A stretch of DNA of 64,000 nt from Corynebacterium tuberculostearicum. Lineage in GTDB: Bacteria > Actinomycetota > Actinomycetes > Mycobacteriales > Mycobacteriaceae. The position numbers and the translations under genes are program-made. The stretch is taken from contig NZ_CP065972.1 of NCBI RefSeq assembly GCF_016127015.1, forward strand, positions 620,001-684,000, read 5' to 3'. Below are positions 25,290-34,190 of this stretch, in pieces (position 1 is the first letter of the stretch; every line of letters starts with the position of its first letter). The notes under the pieces were generated by a model. That model was not told the DNA's origin, did no database searches, and saw only the letters and a list, made by a program, of their open reading frames with translations.

Positions 25290-26732
25290 TTAAAGCTTGG
25301 AGCCGGAGCGCTGCCAGTCCTGCTCGATGACGGCATCGCCGGAGGTCTCGACTCGCAGGCCCGAGCAGCCGCCTTCGAAGTAGACGCGAGAGGCCATGGC
25401 GATGAGACCGCCGTCGACGAATACCTCAACGGTGGAGCCGTCTTGAATGATGGTGAGGGTATCGGAGTCGCCCTCGGCAAGCGTGGCCGTGGCGGGCTCG
25501 GAATCGGCGAAACAGTGGTCGAAGGCCTTGTTCATGGAGCGATCGAGGCTGATGTTATCGCCGGAGTGGCAGATGGTGGCGGCGGGGTCACCGGCGCCGT
25601 CGAGAAGCGTGACCGTTACGCAGGAACCGGAAGGGACCTCCATGACGCCGGTCCAGGAACGGGCGTAATCGGAGAGCTTGACGGCATCGGGCAGGCCGCG
25701 GGCGGGTGCTTGGTAGAGGACGCCGCCCTCGAGGGTGACCCGGCGAGGCAGGGAGAGGGCATTGGCCCAGCCTTCGGCCTCCCAGGAGGCGTGTGCGGTG
25801 GCATCATCGCCGCGGCCGTTGCCGTTGAGGAGACCGACGATGACGGCGCGCTCGTAGCGCTGCTCCGGGGTGAGCGTGCCGGTGGTGGTGTTGGTACTGC
25901 GTGGGCGGGAGAAATCGTGGCCGAAGTCTACGCGGCGGAAGCCGGAGACCACGGTAAAGGTGGTGCCCTCCAGTCGGCCGACGAGGTAGCCGGAGACGTC
26001 GCGGCCGCCGCGCTCTAGGGTGACGAAGAGGACGTCGTAGATATTGCCGTCAACCTCATCGCGCAGTCGGACTAGGCGCGGGGAGACGACCGGCGGAATG
26101 GGCGAGGTAGCGGGGACCTCTCCCTCTAGGAAGCCAGGGTCGCCGTCGAACTTGAGGCTGCCGCGCAGGCGCCAAGACACGCCATCGGTGGATTCGAGGA
26201 TGACGGGAACCGGGGCGTCGGAGTGGCCGGTGAGCGCGAGCATGAGCCAGCCGTCGTGGCCGTTATCGCGGTCCTCGGAGGCCCAATCGGGCACCACGCA
26301 GGGGGAGCGGAAGTGATCGAAGTTGCGGGTATTGCCTACGACCTCGCCAAAACGGACGACATTGGGGTCGAGGGCCTGGGGGTCATCGGAGACCTCGCAG
26401 ATCTCGTCCACGTCAGCGTAGCGGGCGAGGTGAACGGCGATTCCGGCGGCGGTCACGGAGGTGAAGTAGAGATGGATATCTTCCGGGCCTTGGGCTACGG
26501 ATCCTGCGCGCAGGGAGAGCTCGCCGCCGACGGGGGCTAGGACATCGTCGCAGTCCAACCAGTCAAAGGGAGACTCTTCGGAGTAGGTGTGTCCCCAGCG
26601 GGCAGGGGAGTCTGCGGTGGGGCGGTACTGGTAGAACAGGTGCCAGGTATCGCCGTCGCGCAGGATACCAGCGGGGGCGTCGAGGACGCCGTCTTCAGGA
26701 ACAAAATGCAGTTCAGGGCGGTGAGTTGTCAC
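25290..26732 (-). CDS. GH32-fold protein with degenerate catalytic site
   Basis: A 480-residue protein with a five-bladed propeller followed by a beta-sandwich, as in family 32 beta-fructosidases (LHFVPEDG opening; SLPRRVTLEGGVLYQ; VEVFVDGG near the end). The catalytic signatures are altered. The WMNDPNG nucleophile motif reads VLDAPAG, RDP reads RSP (HFRSPCV), and the ECP acid/base motif reads VSP. All three acidic residues are thus replaced. It probably no longer hydrolyses fructosides and may bind a sugar. It lies 12 nt after glgA on the same strand, suggesting a link to glycogen metabolism. Confidence 0.75.
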   Translation of the reverse strand: MTTHRPELHFVPEDGVLDAPAGILRDGDTWHLFYQYRPTADSPARWGHTYSEESPFDWLDCDDVLAPVGGELSLRAGSVAQGPEDIHLYFTSVTAAGIAVHLARYADVDEICEVSDDPQALDPNVVRFGEVVGNTRNFDHFRSPCVVPDWASEDRDNGHDGWLMLALTGHSDAPVPVILESTDGVSWRLRGSLKFDGDPGFLEGEVPATSPIPPVVSPRLVRLRDEVDGNIYDVLFVTLERGGRDVSGYLVGRLEGTTFTVVSGFRRVDFGHDFSRPRSTNTTTGTLTPEQRYERAVIVGLLNGNGRGDDATAHASWEAEGWANALSLPRRVTLEGGVLYQAPARGLPDAVKLSDYARSWTGVMEVPSGSCVTVTLLDGAGDPAATICHSGDNISLDRSMNKAFDHCFADSEPATATLAEGDSDTLTIIQDGSTVEVFVDGGLIAMASRVYFEGGCSGLRVETSGDAVIEQDWQRSGSKL

Positions 26733-26744
26733 GGCTATCCTTCC

Positions 26745-27899
26745 TTAAATCAAGCTGCGGTAGATATCGACGGTCTGGGCGGCAATGGTAGCCCAAGAGA
26801 AATCGCGAATGGCGCGTTCGCGGCCGGCGCGGCCAAATTCCGCGGCGCCCTCTTTATCGGCGGCGACGTCATTGACGGCGGCAGCGAGGTCGGCTTCGAA
26901 GGCAGCGGTATCGGCGGCGTCGTAAGGCACCAGTACGCCGGTCTCGCCATCGACCACAACCTCCGGAATACCGCCTACGTTGGAGGCAACAACGGCCGTG
27001 CCGCAGGCCATAGCTTCTAGGTTGACGATGCCGAGCGGCTCGTAGATAGACGGGCAGACAAACACATCCGCGCCGGAGTAAATCTGCTGGACCTCGTTGC
27101 GCGGGAGCATATCCTTGACCCAGAAAATGCCATCGCGCTGGGCCCGCAACTCGTCTACCAGTGCCTCGGTCTCCGCCGCGATTTCGGGCGTATCGGGCGC
27201 GCCGGCGCACAGCACCAGCTGGATATCCGGGTCGAACTTCCGCACTGCCTGCAGCAGGTGCTTCACGCCTTTTTGCCGGGTAATGCGGCCAACGAAGGCG
27301 GCGATGGGGCGTTGCTTATCGACGCCCAGCTTGTCCAACACATCTCCCTCTCGCGGTTGCCACAGCTCGGTGTCGATGCCGTTGAGGACAACGTGGACCT
27401 TGGAGGCGTCGATGCGCGGGTAGGCATCCAGGATGGAGTCCTTCATGCCAGCAGAGACAGCGATGACGGCGTCGGCATATTCCATGGCGTTCTTCTCGGA
27501 CCACGAGGAGACGTCGTAGCCGCCGCCGAGCTGCTCACGCTTCCATGGGCGGTGTGGCTCCAGGGAGTGAGCGGTGACCACGTGCGGAATATCGTATAGC
27601 TGGGCGGAGAGGTGGCCGGCAAGGCCCGTGTACCACGTGTGCGAATGGGCGATGTCGATATCGGAGGCGGCATCGGCCATGCGAAGCCCGGTAGACAAGG
27701 TCTTGAGCGCTCCATTGGCACCCTCGAGTGCGGGGTCCACGCCGTGCACAAAAACGTCCTTTTCTTCGCGCGGGGAGCCCATGCAGTGCACGGAGACATC
27801 GATGATATCGCGCATAAAACGGGTGAGTTCAGCTACGTGAACTCCGGCTCCGCCGTAGATTTCCGGCGGGTATTCTTTGGAAAAGATTCCGGCTCTCAT
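26745..27899 (-). CDS. glgA: Glycogen synthase / maltose-1-phosphate synthase (GlgA/GlgM type)
   Basis: About 384 residues, GT4 family in the actinobacterial style. The N-terminus [22 protein letters not shown] carries the nucleotide-sugar-binding Gly motif. The C-terminal half has GRITRQKG and the E-x7-E motif ([10 protein letters not shown]). The start at 27899 gives this canonical beginning, preceded by GGTGG; the frame stays open upstream but without homology. The mycobacterial orthologue makes maltose-1-phosphate from ADP-glucose, so the reaction may be GlgM-like. It is divergent from glgC, with 109 bp between the start codons. Confidence 0.9.
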   Translation of the reverse strand: MRAGIFSKEYPPEIYGGAGVHVAELTRFMRDIIDVSVHCMGSPREEKDVFVHGVDPALEGANGALKTLSTGLRMADAASDIDIAHSHTWYTGLAGHLSAQLYDIPHVVTAHSLEPHRPWKREQLGGGYDVSSWSEKNAMEYADAVIAVSAGMKDSILDAYPRIDASKVHVVLNGIDTELWQPREGDVLDKLGVDKQRPIAAFVGRITRQKGVKHLLQAVRKFDPDIQLVLCAGAPDTPEIAAETEALVDELRAQRDGIFWVKDMLPRNEVQQIYSGADVFVCPSIYEPLGIVNLEAMACGTAVVASNVGGIPEVVVDGETGVLVPYDAADTAAFEADLAAAVNDVAADKEGAAEFGRAGRERAIRDFSWATIAAQTVDIYRSLI

Positions 27900-27995
27900 G
27901 TCCACCCAGAATACGTATCTCTGGTGCCGCGTGCAGAAATACGGGATGGGGGTAGAAAAGTGCATATATCTGCTGCGAAATGTGGGATTTGCAGA

Positions 27996-28001
27996 TAGGT
28001 T
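27996..28001 (+). promoter_or_regulatory. Candidate -10 box for leaderless glgC mRNA
   Basis: TAGGTT ends 7 nt before the GTG start of glgC, and no Shine-Dalgarno site intervenes. The -35 region is weak. This lies in the 109-bp glgA/glgC divergent gap. Confidence 0.4.
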
Positions 28002-28008
28002 TGAAAAC

Positions 28009-29226
28009 GTGAGAAGCCTGCCAAATGTCCTAGCCATTGTCCTTGCCGGCGGCGAGGGAAAGCGCCTTTTTCCCCTGACCGAAGACCGCGCCAAACCCGC
28101 CGTGCCTTTTGGCGGATCCTACCGCCTCATTGACTTTGTCCTGTCCAACTTGGTCAACGCCGGTTACCTAAAGATTGCGGTGTTGACCCAGTACAAGTCC
28201 CACTCCTTGGACCGCCACATTTCCCAGGCGTGGAATTTGGCGGGGCCGACGCCGCAATACATTGCTTCGGTGCCTGCCCAGCAGCGCCGCGGTAAGCGTT
28301 GGTACAACGGCTCGGCGGATGCCATTGTGCAGTCGCTCAACCTCATCTATGACGAAAAACCGGACTACGTCATTGTCTTCGGCGCGGACCACGTCTACCG
28401 CATGGATCCGGCGCAGATGGTAGAAGAACACATCGCCTCGGGACTGGATTGTTCGGTGGCCGGCATTCGTGTGCCGCGCGCGGAGGCAACGGCCTTTGGT
28501 TGCATCCAAGCCGATGGCATGGGAACCATCACGGAGTTCGTGGAAAAGCCTGCGGACCCACCGGCCACTCCGGATGACCCGAATATGAGCTATGCCTCGA
28601 TGGGAAACTATGTCTTTACGGCGCAGGCGCTTATTGACGCCCTCTTGGAGGACGAAAAGAACGAGGACTCCGCCCACGATATGGGCGGCGATATTATTCC
28701 GTACTTTGTGAAGCGTGGGCAGGCGCATGTCTATGACTTCATGGCCAATGAGGTGCCGGGATCTACCGAACGCGATCACGGCTACTGGCGCGACGTGGGC
28801 ACCATCGATTCCTTCTATGAAGCGCACATGGACATGATTTCGGTGCACCCGATCTTCAACCTCTATAACCGGAATTGGCCGATTCACTCCACGGATGATT
28901 CCAATTTCCCGCCGGCGAAGTTCGTGCAAAATGGCATCGCGCAGTCCTCGATGGTGGCGCCGGGCTGCATCGTCTCCGGCGGCACGGTGCGCAATTCCGT
29001 GCTGGCGTCTGACGTCCACGTGGCCGATGGCGCCACGGTCGAAGGATCGGTCATCCTGCCAGGGGTGCGCATCGGCCGTGGTGCGGTGGTGCGCCGCGCG
29101 ATTCTCGATAAGAACGTCGTCGTCAGCGATGGCGCAATTATCGGCGTGGACCGCGAGCGCGATGAGGAGCGCTTCAAGGTTTCTGACGGCGGCGTGGTCG
29201 TCGTCGGCAAAAACCAGAAGGTTTAG
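28009..29226 (+). CDS. glgC: Glucose-1-phosphate adenylyltransferase GlgC
   Basis: A 405-residue enzyme with the nucleotidyltransferase signature [30 protein letters not shown] (in two parts), the [10 protein letters not shown] and [10 protein letters not shown] blocks, and a C-terminal hexapeptide-repeat domain. It makes ADP-glucose from ATP and glucose-1-phosphate for glycogen or maltose-1-phosphate synthesis. The GTG at 28009 matches the start of the C. glutamicum protein as I recall it; the upstream open frame is not conserved. Its stop overlaps the stop of the facing methyltransferase by 4 bases. Confidence 0.94.
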   Translation: MRSLPNVLAIVLAGGEGKRLFPLTEDRAKPAVPFGGSYRLIDFVLSNLVNAGYLKIAVLTQYKSHSLDRHISQAWNLAGPTPQYIASVPAQQRRGKRWYNGSADAIVQSLNLIYDEKPDYVIVFGADHVYRMDPAQMVEEHIASGLDCSVAGIRVPRAEATAFGCIQADGMGTITEFVEKPADPPATPDDPNMSYASMGNYVFTAQALIDALLEDEKNEDSAHDMGGDIIPYFVKRGQAHVYDFMANEVPGSTERDHGYWRDVGTIDSFYEAHMDMISVHPIFNLYNRNWPIHSTDDSNFPPAKFVQNGIAQSSMVAPGCIVSGGTVRNSVLASDVHVADGATVEGSVILPGVRIGRGAVVRRAILDKNVVVSDGAIIGVDRERDEERFKVSDGGVVVVGKNQKV

Positions 29227-29870
29227 AGCTTCGTTACGAGGGTGAGCCCGGACCCCAGCGGCAAGCGGGTGACGTTCGCGCCCTCGAGCTCGCGCAGGTA
29301 CTCGTCTGCTTCGCGAGCGGCGGCGGTGTCGCGGTCGGTCCGGGAGGCGTCGGCAAGCGTGCCATCGAGCAAAGAACTAGCCAAGACCAGGGTGCCGCCC
29401 TGGTGCAGCAGTGGCCACGCGGCCTTGATGATGGCGGGGAGCTCGAGCGCGGCGACGTCGGCGTAGATGACCTGGTAGGCATCATTAGCCAGCCGGCCCA
29501 TGACCTCGAGTGGGCGAGACGGCAGGAAGCGGCCACGTGAAGGTGCATAGCCCGCCTCGCGGAAGGCGGTCTTGGCGCTGCGCTGGTGCTCCGCCTCGGG
29601 GTCAATGCAGGTCAAGATGCCATTATCGGGCATGCCAGCAAGCAGGTAGAGGCCCACCACATTGGCGGCCGGGGTGATCGCCACGGATTGGGGGCGTTCG
29701 GTGGAACCGGCGGAGGCGGCCGTTAGCGTGGTGAGCAGCTGGCCCGTTGATTCATCTGGAACCGGCAGACCGTACTCATCGGCGTGGTCGCGCGCGCCAC
29801 GCAGGGCCGCGGAGGGCTCGCTGGTGGTCTCGATATAAGAACGCAGTGCTTCATATGCGGTAGTAGTCAC
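29223..29870 (-). CDS. O-methyltransferase family protein
   Basis: About 215 residues, a class I SAM methyltransferase of the family 3 (caffeoyl-CoA O-methyltransferase-like) type: [14 protein letters not shown] takes the place of the SAM-binding glycine loop, [11 protein letters not shown] the acidic loop, and [12 protein letters not shown] the following strand. Mycobacteria have such a gene (Rv1220c) between glgC and sigE, the same position as here. The substrate is unknown. I choose GTG 29870 with an AAGG site; an open frame continues to 29963. It is divergent from sigE. Confidence 0.8.
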   Translation of the reverse strand: MTTTAYEALRSYIETTSEPSAALRGARDHADEYGLPVPDESTGQLLTTLTAASAGSTERPQSVAITPAANVVGLYLLAGMPDNGILTCIDPEAEHQRSAKTAFREAGYAPSRGRFLPSRPLEVMGRLANDAYQVIYADVAALELPAIIKAAWPLLHQGGTLVLASSLLDGTLADASRTDRDTAAAREADEYLRELEGANVTRLPLGSGLTLVTKL

Positions 29871-29964
29871 GTAATAGACCTTAGGGAAAAGTGTCCCCAA
29901 ATGTGGCAAAAACGCGCCTAGCCAGCGAGGTTGTGGTGGGTGGGGATAATGTGACGGACTCACA

Positions 29965-29992
29965 GGAAATTATCAGCACTGTGGCTGGAGTT
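29965..29992 (+). promoter_or_regulatory. Possible ECF-type promoter of sigE
   Basis: GGAAAT, 16 nt, then GGAGTT lies just upstream of sigE. This resembles the GGAA...GTT pattern of ECF sigma promoters and would allow autoregulation. The match is loose and rests on pattern only. Confidence 0.25.
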
Positions 29993-30021
29993 TCACTTTG
30001 AAGTGTAGAAAAATGACATGC

Positions 30022-30651
30022 ATGACAACAACGAAGCGCGATGCCGAATCCCTTCAGCCCGCCACCCCTGAGGCGGAGTTGACCGGTACCGCGGCGTTCG
30101 ATGCCGGCGAAGCCGACATGCCAGCCTGGGGTGACCTCGTGGCCGAACACGCCGATGGCGTCTACCGCTTGGCGTATCGCCTCTCCGGCAACCAGCACGA
30201 TGCAGAGGACCTGACCCAGGAAACCTTCATGCGTGTCTTCCGTTCCCTGGATAAATACCAGGCCGGTACGTTTGAAGGCTGGTTGCACCGCATTACCACC
30301 AACCTCTTCTTGGACATGGTTCGCCATCGCTCCAAGATCCGCATGGAGGCCCTGCCGGAGGATTATGAGCGCGTGCCCGGAACGGATATGACCCCGGAGC
30401 AGGCCTATACCGTGGCCAACCTGGACCCGGCGCTGCAATCCGCGCTCGATGGCTTGGCTCCCGATTTCCGCGTGGCCGTGGTGCTGTGTGATGTCGTAGG
30501 TATGAGCTATGACGAGATTGCGGAGACCTTGGGCGTCAAGATGGGTACGGTGCGCTCCCGCATCCACCGTGGCCGCTCGCAGCTGCGTGCGGCACTTGAA
30601 AAAGAAGCGCAAACCAATGCGGAAACCCGCATGCTGTTGCGCACGCGTTAA
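30022..30651 (+). CDS. sigE: ECF RNA polymerase sigma factor SigE
   Basis: About 209 residues. Region 2 ([22 protein letters not shown]) and region 4 ([25 protein letters not shown]) of a group 4 sigma factor are clear, with a short linker. SigE controls the surface-stress response in corynebacteria and mycobacteria and is held by the zinc anti-sigma factor encoded downstream. The start is uncertain: ATGs at 30013 and 30022 both lack a ribosome-binding site. Gene order sigE-cseE-tatB is as in C. glutamicum and supports the name. Confidence 0.9.
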   Translation: MTTTKRDAESLQPATPEAELTGTAAFDAGEADMPAWGDLVAEHADGVYRLAYRLSGNQHDAEDLTQETFMRVFRSLDKYQAGTFEGWLHRITTNLFLDMVRHRSKIRMEALPEDYERVPGTDMTPEQAYTVANLDPALQSALDGLAPDFRVAVVLCDVVGMSYDEIAETLGVKMGTVRSRIHRGRSQLRAALEKEAQTNAETRMLLRTR

Positions 30652-30684
30652 ACCACCGCGCGCTAAACTTTAAAGAAACTGCAT

Positions 30685-30707
30685 AGTCCCCGCTACCGGC
30701 GGGGACT
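30685..30707 (+). terminator. Hairpin between sigE and cseE
   Basis: AGTCCCCGC (30685-30693) and GCGGGGACT (30699-30707) form a perfect 9-bp stem with a 5-nt loop, followed by TTC. It resembles an intrinsic terminator with a short U-run or an attenuator. It would lower read-through from sigE into the anti-sigma gene. Confidence 0.5.
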
Positions 30708-30751
30708 TTCCGTGTCACTGAAGGCCAAGCAACTACTGGAGGAGGGCGTTG

Positions 30752-31201
30752 ATGGACTCGCTGCGGGGACGTCGAACCTTGTCCACGCTGAGCGTGCGCG
30801 GCGGATTCGATGCCGCCCAGGCCAAGGCCCGCGATAAGGCGAAGGCTAAGGCGCGGCGCAGCGATACCATCGGGCACCTTGGCCCGGAGGCTGTCGTTGC
30901 CTTCGTGGACGGGGAGATGGAGCCAAAATTCATGCATCGCGTGCGCATTCACTTGGTGCACTGCGCCGAGTGCCGGGCGGATGTTCACCAGCAGCGCCAT
31001 GCCTCAGAGTGGGTTCGCCACTGCGCGGATTCCGCTAAAGTCAAGGCGTCGCAATCCTTGCTGGCAAAGCTCGCGGGCATTGCCACCGAAGGGGTGACGC
31101 CCGGGCCGGATGCGGCAACGCCTGCGCACCGGCCGCAGCAGGATTTCTTGGACAAGGTGGAAATGGTGGTTCGCGCAATCAAGCACAATCAGCGCGGCTA
31201 A
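30752..31201 (+). CDS. cseE: Zinc-type anti-sigma factor CseE (RseA-like)
   Basis: A 149-residue cytoplasmic protein without membrane spans. The ZAS motif is visible as H-x3-C-x2-C in IHLVHCAECRADV, preceded by GPEAVVAFVDGEM, the usual start of the anti-sigma domain. The N-terminal 40 residues are basic and Ala-rich. It should bind and inactivate SigE and release it on oxidation, phosphorylation or proteolysis, as for mycobacterial RseA. The ATG at 30752 follows an excellent GGAGGAGG site. A hairpin separates it from sigE. Confidence 0.88.
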   Translation: MDSLRGRRTLSTLSVRGGFDAAQAKARDKAKAKARRSDTIGHLGPEAVVAFVDGEMEPKFMHRVRIHLVHCAECRADVHQQRHASEWVRHCADSAKVKASQSLLAKLAGIATEGVTPGPDAATPAHRPQQDFLDKVEMVVRAIKHNQRG

Positions 31202-31212
31202 GAGTGAGGGAC

Positions 31213-31218
31213 TAGTAT
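31213..31218 (+). promoter_or_regulatory. Candidate -10 box for leaderless tatB mRNA
   Basis: TAGTAT ends 6 nt before the tatB GTG and lies in the 23-bp gap after cseE. It suggests that tatB can be transcribed independently of sigE-cseE as a leaderless message. Confidence 0.45.
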
Positions 31219-31224
31219 TTAACC

Positions 31225-31779
31225 GTGTTTTCTTCCATTGGTTGGCCCGAGATTTTCGTCATCGTGGTTTTGGGCATCATCGTCATTGGCCCGGAGCGCA
31301 TGCCCGAGGTGATTAAGGATGTGCGCGCGGCCATTTACGCGGCCCGCAAGGCCATCAATAACGCCAAGGCGGAGCTCAACGGCGAGATGGGCTCGATTAC
31401 CTCGGAATTCGATGATATCCGCGGCCCGCTCACCCAAGCTGCCCAGTGGACGCGCCTCGGCCCGAAAGGGGCAATTACCAAGGCGCTTTTCGATGGCGAC
31501 GATTCCGCCTGGGACGATTTCAACCCCAAGAAAATGGCAGAAAACGTCAAGACCGCTACCGCTCCACAGGAGCCGGAGGAGCAGCCGCAGCCTCAACCGC
31601 AGCAGCAGCGCCCGAGCTTCGACTACTCCCAGATCTACGCTGAGCAGCCGCAGCCAGAGTCCCGGCCGCAGCAACGCACCGAAACCCCCAAGCCGACGGA
31701 GCAGCCCGCACCCGAGAAAAAGCCGCCACGAGGTGGGGAAGAATCCACCGGCGGCGGCATATGGGGCGATGTGACCTAA
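31225..31779 (+). CDS. tatB: Twin-arginine translocase subunit TatB
   Basis: A 184-residue protein with the TatA/B layout: a single N-terminal membrane helix ([23 protein letters not shown] with the conserved Glu and Gly-Pro hinge), an amphipathic helix, then a long acidic tail very rich in Gln and Pro (residues about 112-170). TatB recognises twin-arginine signal peptides together with TatC. tatC is not in this window. Gene order after sigE-cseE and before mrp matches C. glutamicum. Stop codons of tatB and mrp are 4 nt apart in convergent orientation. Confidence 0.92.
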   Translation: MFSSIGWPEIFVIVVLGIIVIGPERMPEVIKDVRAAIYAARKAINNAKAELNGEMGSITSEFDDIRGPLTQAAQWTRLGPKGAITKALFDGDDSAWDDFNPKKMAENVKTATAPQEPEEQPQPQPQQQRPSFDYSQIYAEQPQPESRPQQRTETPKPTEQPAPEKKPPRGGEESTGGGIWGDVT

Positions 31780-31783
31780 GGCA

Positions 31784-32914
31784 TTAGTTCACCCCCAAGT
31801 TGAGGTTTTTACCCACCAGTGAATCGGAGCGGATGGCCAGCTTATCGGCCACCGCCTGGATCTGCTGGGCGGCGGGGGACTCGGGGGAATCGAGGACAAT
31901 CGGCGTGCCGGCATCGCCACCGCTGCGCAAGGTGGGATCCAGTGGCACGGAAGCCAGCAGCGGCACCTCATGGCCCAAGATGACGCCTAGGCGATCGGCC
32001 ACAATCTGTCCGCCGCCGGTGCCAAAGACATCCATGGTGGAGCCATCCGGCATCACCATGGCACCCATGTTTTCAATTACGCCGGCCACGCGCTGGCGGG
32101 TCTGCTGGGAGATGGAACCAGCGCGCTCTGCCACCTCGGCGGCCGCGGCCTGCGGGGTAGTGACAATGAGTAGCTCTGCATTGGGAATGAGCTGGGCTAC
32201 GGACAGGGCGACGTCGCCAGTGCCCGGTGGCAGATCCAAAAGCAGGACGTCGAGGTCGCCCCAAAAAACGTCGGCCAGGAATTGCTGTAGCGCGCGGTGG
32301 AGCATGGGCCCGCGCCAGACCACCGGGGCATTGCCCTCCACAAACTGTCCGATGGAAATGTGCTTAATGCCATGGGAAATCGGCGGCAGCAGCATTTCAT
32401 CATCGAGCACGGTCGGTCCGTCAGTGCAGCCCAAGAGGTTAGGAACGGAGTGGCCGTAAATATCGGCGTCCACAATGCCAACCTTGAGGCCCTTCTGGAC
32501 CAGCGCTGCGGCCAGGTTTACGGTCATGGAGGATTTGCCTACTCCGCCCTTTCCGGAGGCTACCGCGAAAACGCGAGTGGTGGAATCCGGCTTTGCAAAC
32601 GGGATTTCGGGCTCGGCTTGGCCGCCGCGGAGCTTCTTCTTGAGCTCGCGACGCTGTTCATCGCTCATGGCTTCCATCGTCACCGTGACGTTTCCAACGC
32701 CCTCAATATCCTCTACCGCAGCGCGGGTATTGGACTCAATGGTGGACTTCATGGGGCAGCCGGCGATGGTGAGGTAAATTTCCACGGCCACGTCATTACC
32801 GGTGACGGTAACGGACTTCACCATGTTGAGTTCAGTGATGGGGCGGCCAATTTCTGGGTCTTCGACGCGGGAGAGTGCCTCGCGTACGGCGGATTCAGTA
32901 ATAACGCTAGACAT
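31784..32914 (-). CDS. mrp: Mrp/NBP35-type Fe-S cluster carrier ATPase
   Basis: About 376 residues. The N-terminal MIP18/DUF59 domain (VREALSRVEDPEIGRPITELNM) is joined to a P-loop ATPase with the deviant Walker A GKGGVGKSSMTV and the LPPGTGDVALS block. Mrp proteins carry iron-sulfur clusters to target enzymes in the cytoplasm. The cluster-binding CxxC near the C-terminus of some family members is not evident here. Start at 32914 (MSSVITESAV) is chosen by homology; an ATG at 32926 is close behind a TAAGAT box. Faces tatB. Confidence 0.9.
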   Translation of the reverse strand: MSSVITESAVREALSRVEDPEIGRPITELNMVKSVTVTGNDVAVEIYLTIAGCPMKSTIESNTRAAVEDIEGVGNVTVTMEAMSDEQRRELKKKLRGGQAEPEIPFAKPDSTTRVFAVASGKGGVGKSSMTVNLAAALVQKGLKVGIVDADIYGHSVPNLLGCTDGPTVLDDEMLLPPISHGIKHISIGQFVEGNAPVVWRGPMLHRALQQFLADVFWGDLDVLLLDLPPGTGDVALSVAQLIPNAELLIVTTPQAAAAEVAERAGSISQQTRQRVAGVIENMGAMVMPDGSTMDVFGTGGGQIVADRLGVILGHEVPLLASVPLDPTLRSGGDAGTPIVLDSPESPAAQQIQAVADKLAIRSDSLVGKNLNLGVN

Positions 32915-33019
32915 AACCCTTGCCATCTTAGTCACGCCGCAACAGGAGGTAAACACACCCTCGGTGTAGAATCAGCTAGACGCTCACGCGCCGCCAACCA
33001 AAAGGAGAAGAGTATCGCC

Positions 33020-33760
33020 ATGCGCAGCTTTGCCCGCCCCACTCGTGTCATTGCCGGTGTGGTGCTGTCCGCAACGCTGCTTTCCGGCTGTTCCTCCCAG
33101 CTCGATACCAACCCCTTTGCTAAGAACCCCCAGAGCGAGCCCATCGGCATTGTGGTCGATGCCAATAAGACCGACCAGCTGGTCCTCGCAGAGATCTACC
33201 GTCAGGAGCTGATGGGGCAGGGCCGCGAGGCGTCCATTGTGAAGGGAGACATCTTCCACGACACCAAGGGTGGGCGTTCCATGAACCCGGGTGGCAATTT
33301 CTATGTGGGTTGCACCGGCGCGTTCCTCAATATCCTCAACCCCGGTGAGGCGCGGGCTATTTCGAAGGACTACAAGAAGGCACAGAAAGCCTCTGAGCCC
33401 GGCGGCGAGGATTACTTGGCCCGTACCCACATTGCGCTCATGTCGAGCTTGCCCACGGATACCTCCACGGTTGAGCCTTCCGGTGCCAGTGGCTGCGAGG
33501 GTTCCGATCCCGAATTGCCAGAGAATTTCGTGGTGCTCTTTCAAGACGATCTCTTCGACCGCGAAGAGCGCCAGGCTGTGGCCTCGCTGACCAAGTTCAT
33601 AACCCAAAAAGACCTCTCTGACATGGCCGAAGAGGTAGAAAACGACGACACCAGCGCGGAGAAGGTCGTGCGTTCCTGGATGAATTCCTCCGGCGGCGAC
33701 ATCGCCCATGAAGAGGGCGACTCCGATTCTTCCGGCGGATCGAATCTCACTGGTTCTTAA
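33020..33760 (+). CDS. Lipoprotein, possible solute-binding type
   Basis: A 246-residue exported lipoprotein. The signal peptide ends with the lipobox LLSGC (Cys about residue 24), and the C-terminal 25 residues are Ser/Gly/Asp-rich. The early mature segment EPIGIVVDANKTDQLVLAEIYRQEL resembles the first lobe of quaternary-amine (OpuAC-like) binding proteins, but the rest is not convincing, so no ligand is claimed. A strong AAAGGAGA site precedes the ATG. It is divergent from mrp (105 bp apart). Mycobacteria have a lipoprotein gene near mrp; orthology is uncertain. Confidence 0.65.
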   Translation: MRSFARPTRVIAGVVLSATLLSGCSSQLDTNPFAKNPQSEPIGIVVDANKTDQLVLAEIYRQELMGQGREASIVKGDIFHDTKGGRSMNPGGNFYVGCTGAFLNILNPGEARAISKDYKKAQKASEPGGEDYLARTHIALMSSLPTDTSTVEPSGASGCEGSDPELPENFVVLFQDDLFDREERQAVASLTKFITQKDLSDMAEEVENDDTSAEKVVRSWMNSSGGDIAHEEGDSDSSGGSNLTGS

Positions 33761-34141
33761 TATTTGATCGTTGGCAACTCGGAGCTGCTGACGGTGGGTA
33801 AACCGGCAGGCCAACACCTCCACGGGAGTTGACCCCGCAAACTCAATTGTGACTCGATGTGGAGCAATTCTGAGCTTGTGAATACCGACGCGAATGCCTT
33901 TGCATTGCTGCCGGGTTTGAGCGACAAGCATCCGCGATACGATTGGACATATCGAGTAAGGCGCTAATTCTTAACCCGCTCCCTTGGCGCTCATGGGAAA
34001 GCTCCCGCCAAGACAATAGTGTTGCGCTGGTGAGCGCGAAGGAATCGGAGATGAGAAAAACATGAGAGAGCAAGAACGCCGAAGGAGTGCTCCGGTAGAA
34101 GCAAGAACAGAAGCTTTACTAATGCTGGTGTCGGCATGAAT
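33761..34141. other. Gap between lipoprotein gene and odhA terminator
   Basis: About 380 bp without a supported gene. A 36-codon frame (33857-33967, plus strand) has an ATG but no ribosome-binding site and no recognisable product. One dispersed repeat unit lies at 33981-34043. The remainder looks like ordinary intergenic DNA, possibly with gene remnants. Confidence 0.5.
33981..34043. repeat. Dispersed palindromic repeat unit
   Basis: CCCTTGGCGCTCATG (33981-33995) faces GGTGAGCGCGAAGGA (34029-34043). These are the same arms as in the 12.5, 14.5 and 25 kb clusters with one or two changes, separated by 33 nt. The unit lies between convergent genes. Confidence 0.65.
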
Positions 34142-34173
34142 AAACCCCAGTGAGGAGGTCCTCACTGGGGTTT
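34142..34173 (-). terminator. Intrinsic terminator of odhA
   Basis: AAACCCCAGTGAGGA (34142-34156) and TCCTCACTGGGGTTT (34159-34173) form a perfect 15-bp stem with a 2-base centre. It lies 17 nt after the odhA stop. Read leftward, the A/T-rich flank provides the U-run (TTTATTC). It may also stop rightward transcription. Confidence 0.8.
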
Positions 34174-34190
34174 AAACGGGGTAGAGGCGA

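Noticed and set aside
26224..26238. A sequence close to the GGTGAGCGCGAAGGG repeat inside the GH32-like gene
   Set aside because: It matches only the first half (GGTGAGCGCGA) and encodes a normal LALTG stretch with no inverse partner.
32297..33019. N-terminal extension of the lipoprotein reading frame back through mrp
   Set aside because: It is antisense to mrp. The real start at 33020 has an AAAGGAGA site and a lipoprotein signal peptide.
33857..33967. A 36-codon frame after the lipoprotein gene
   Set aside because: No ribosome-binding site, no homology recognised, and it lies in a gap with repeats; random occurrence is likely.
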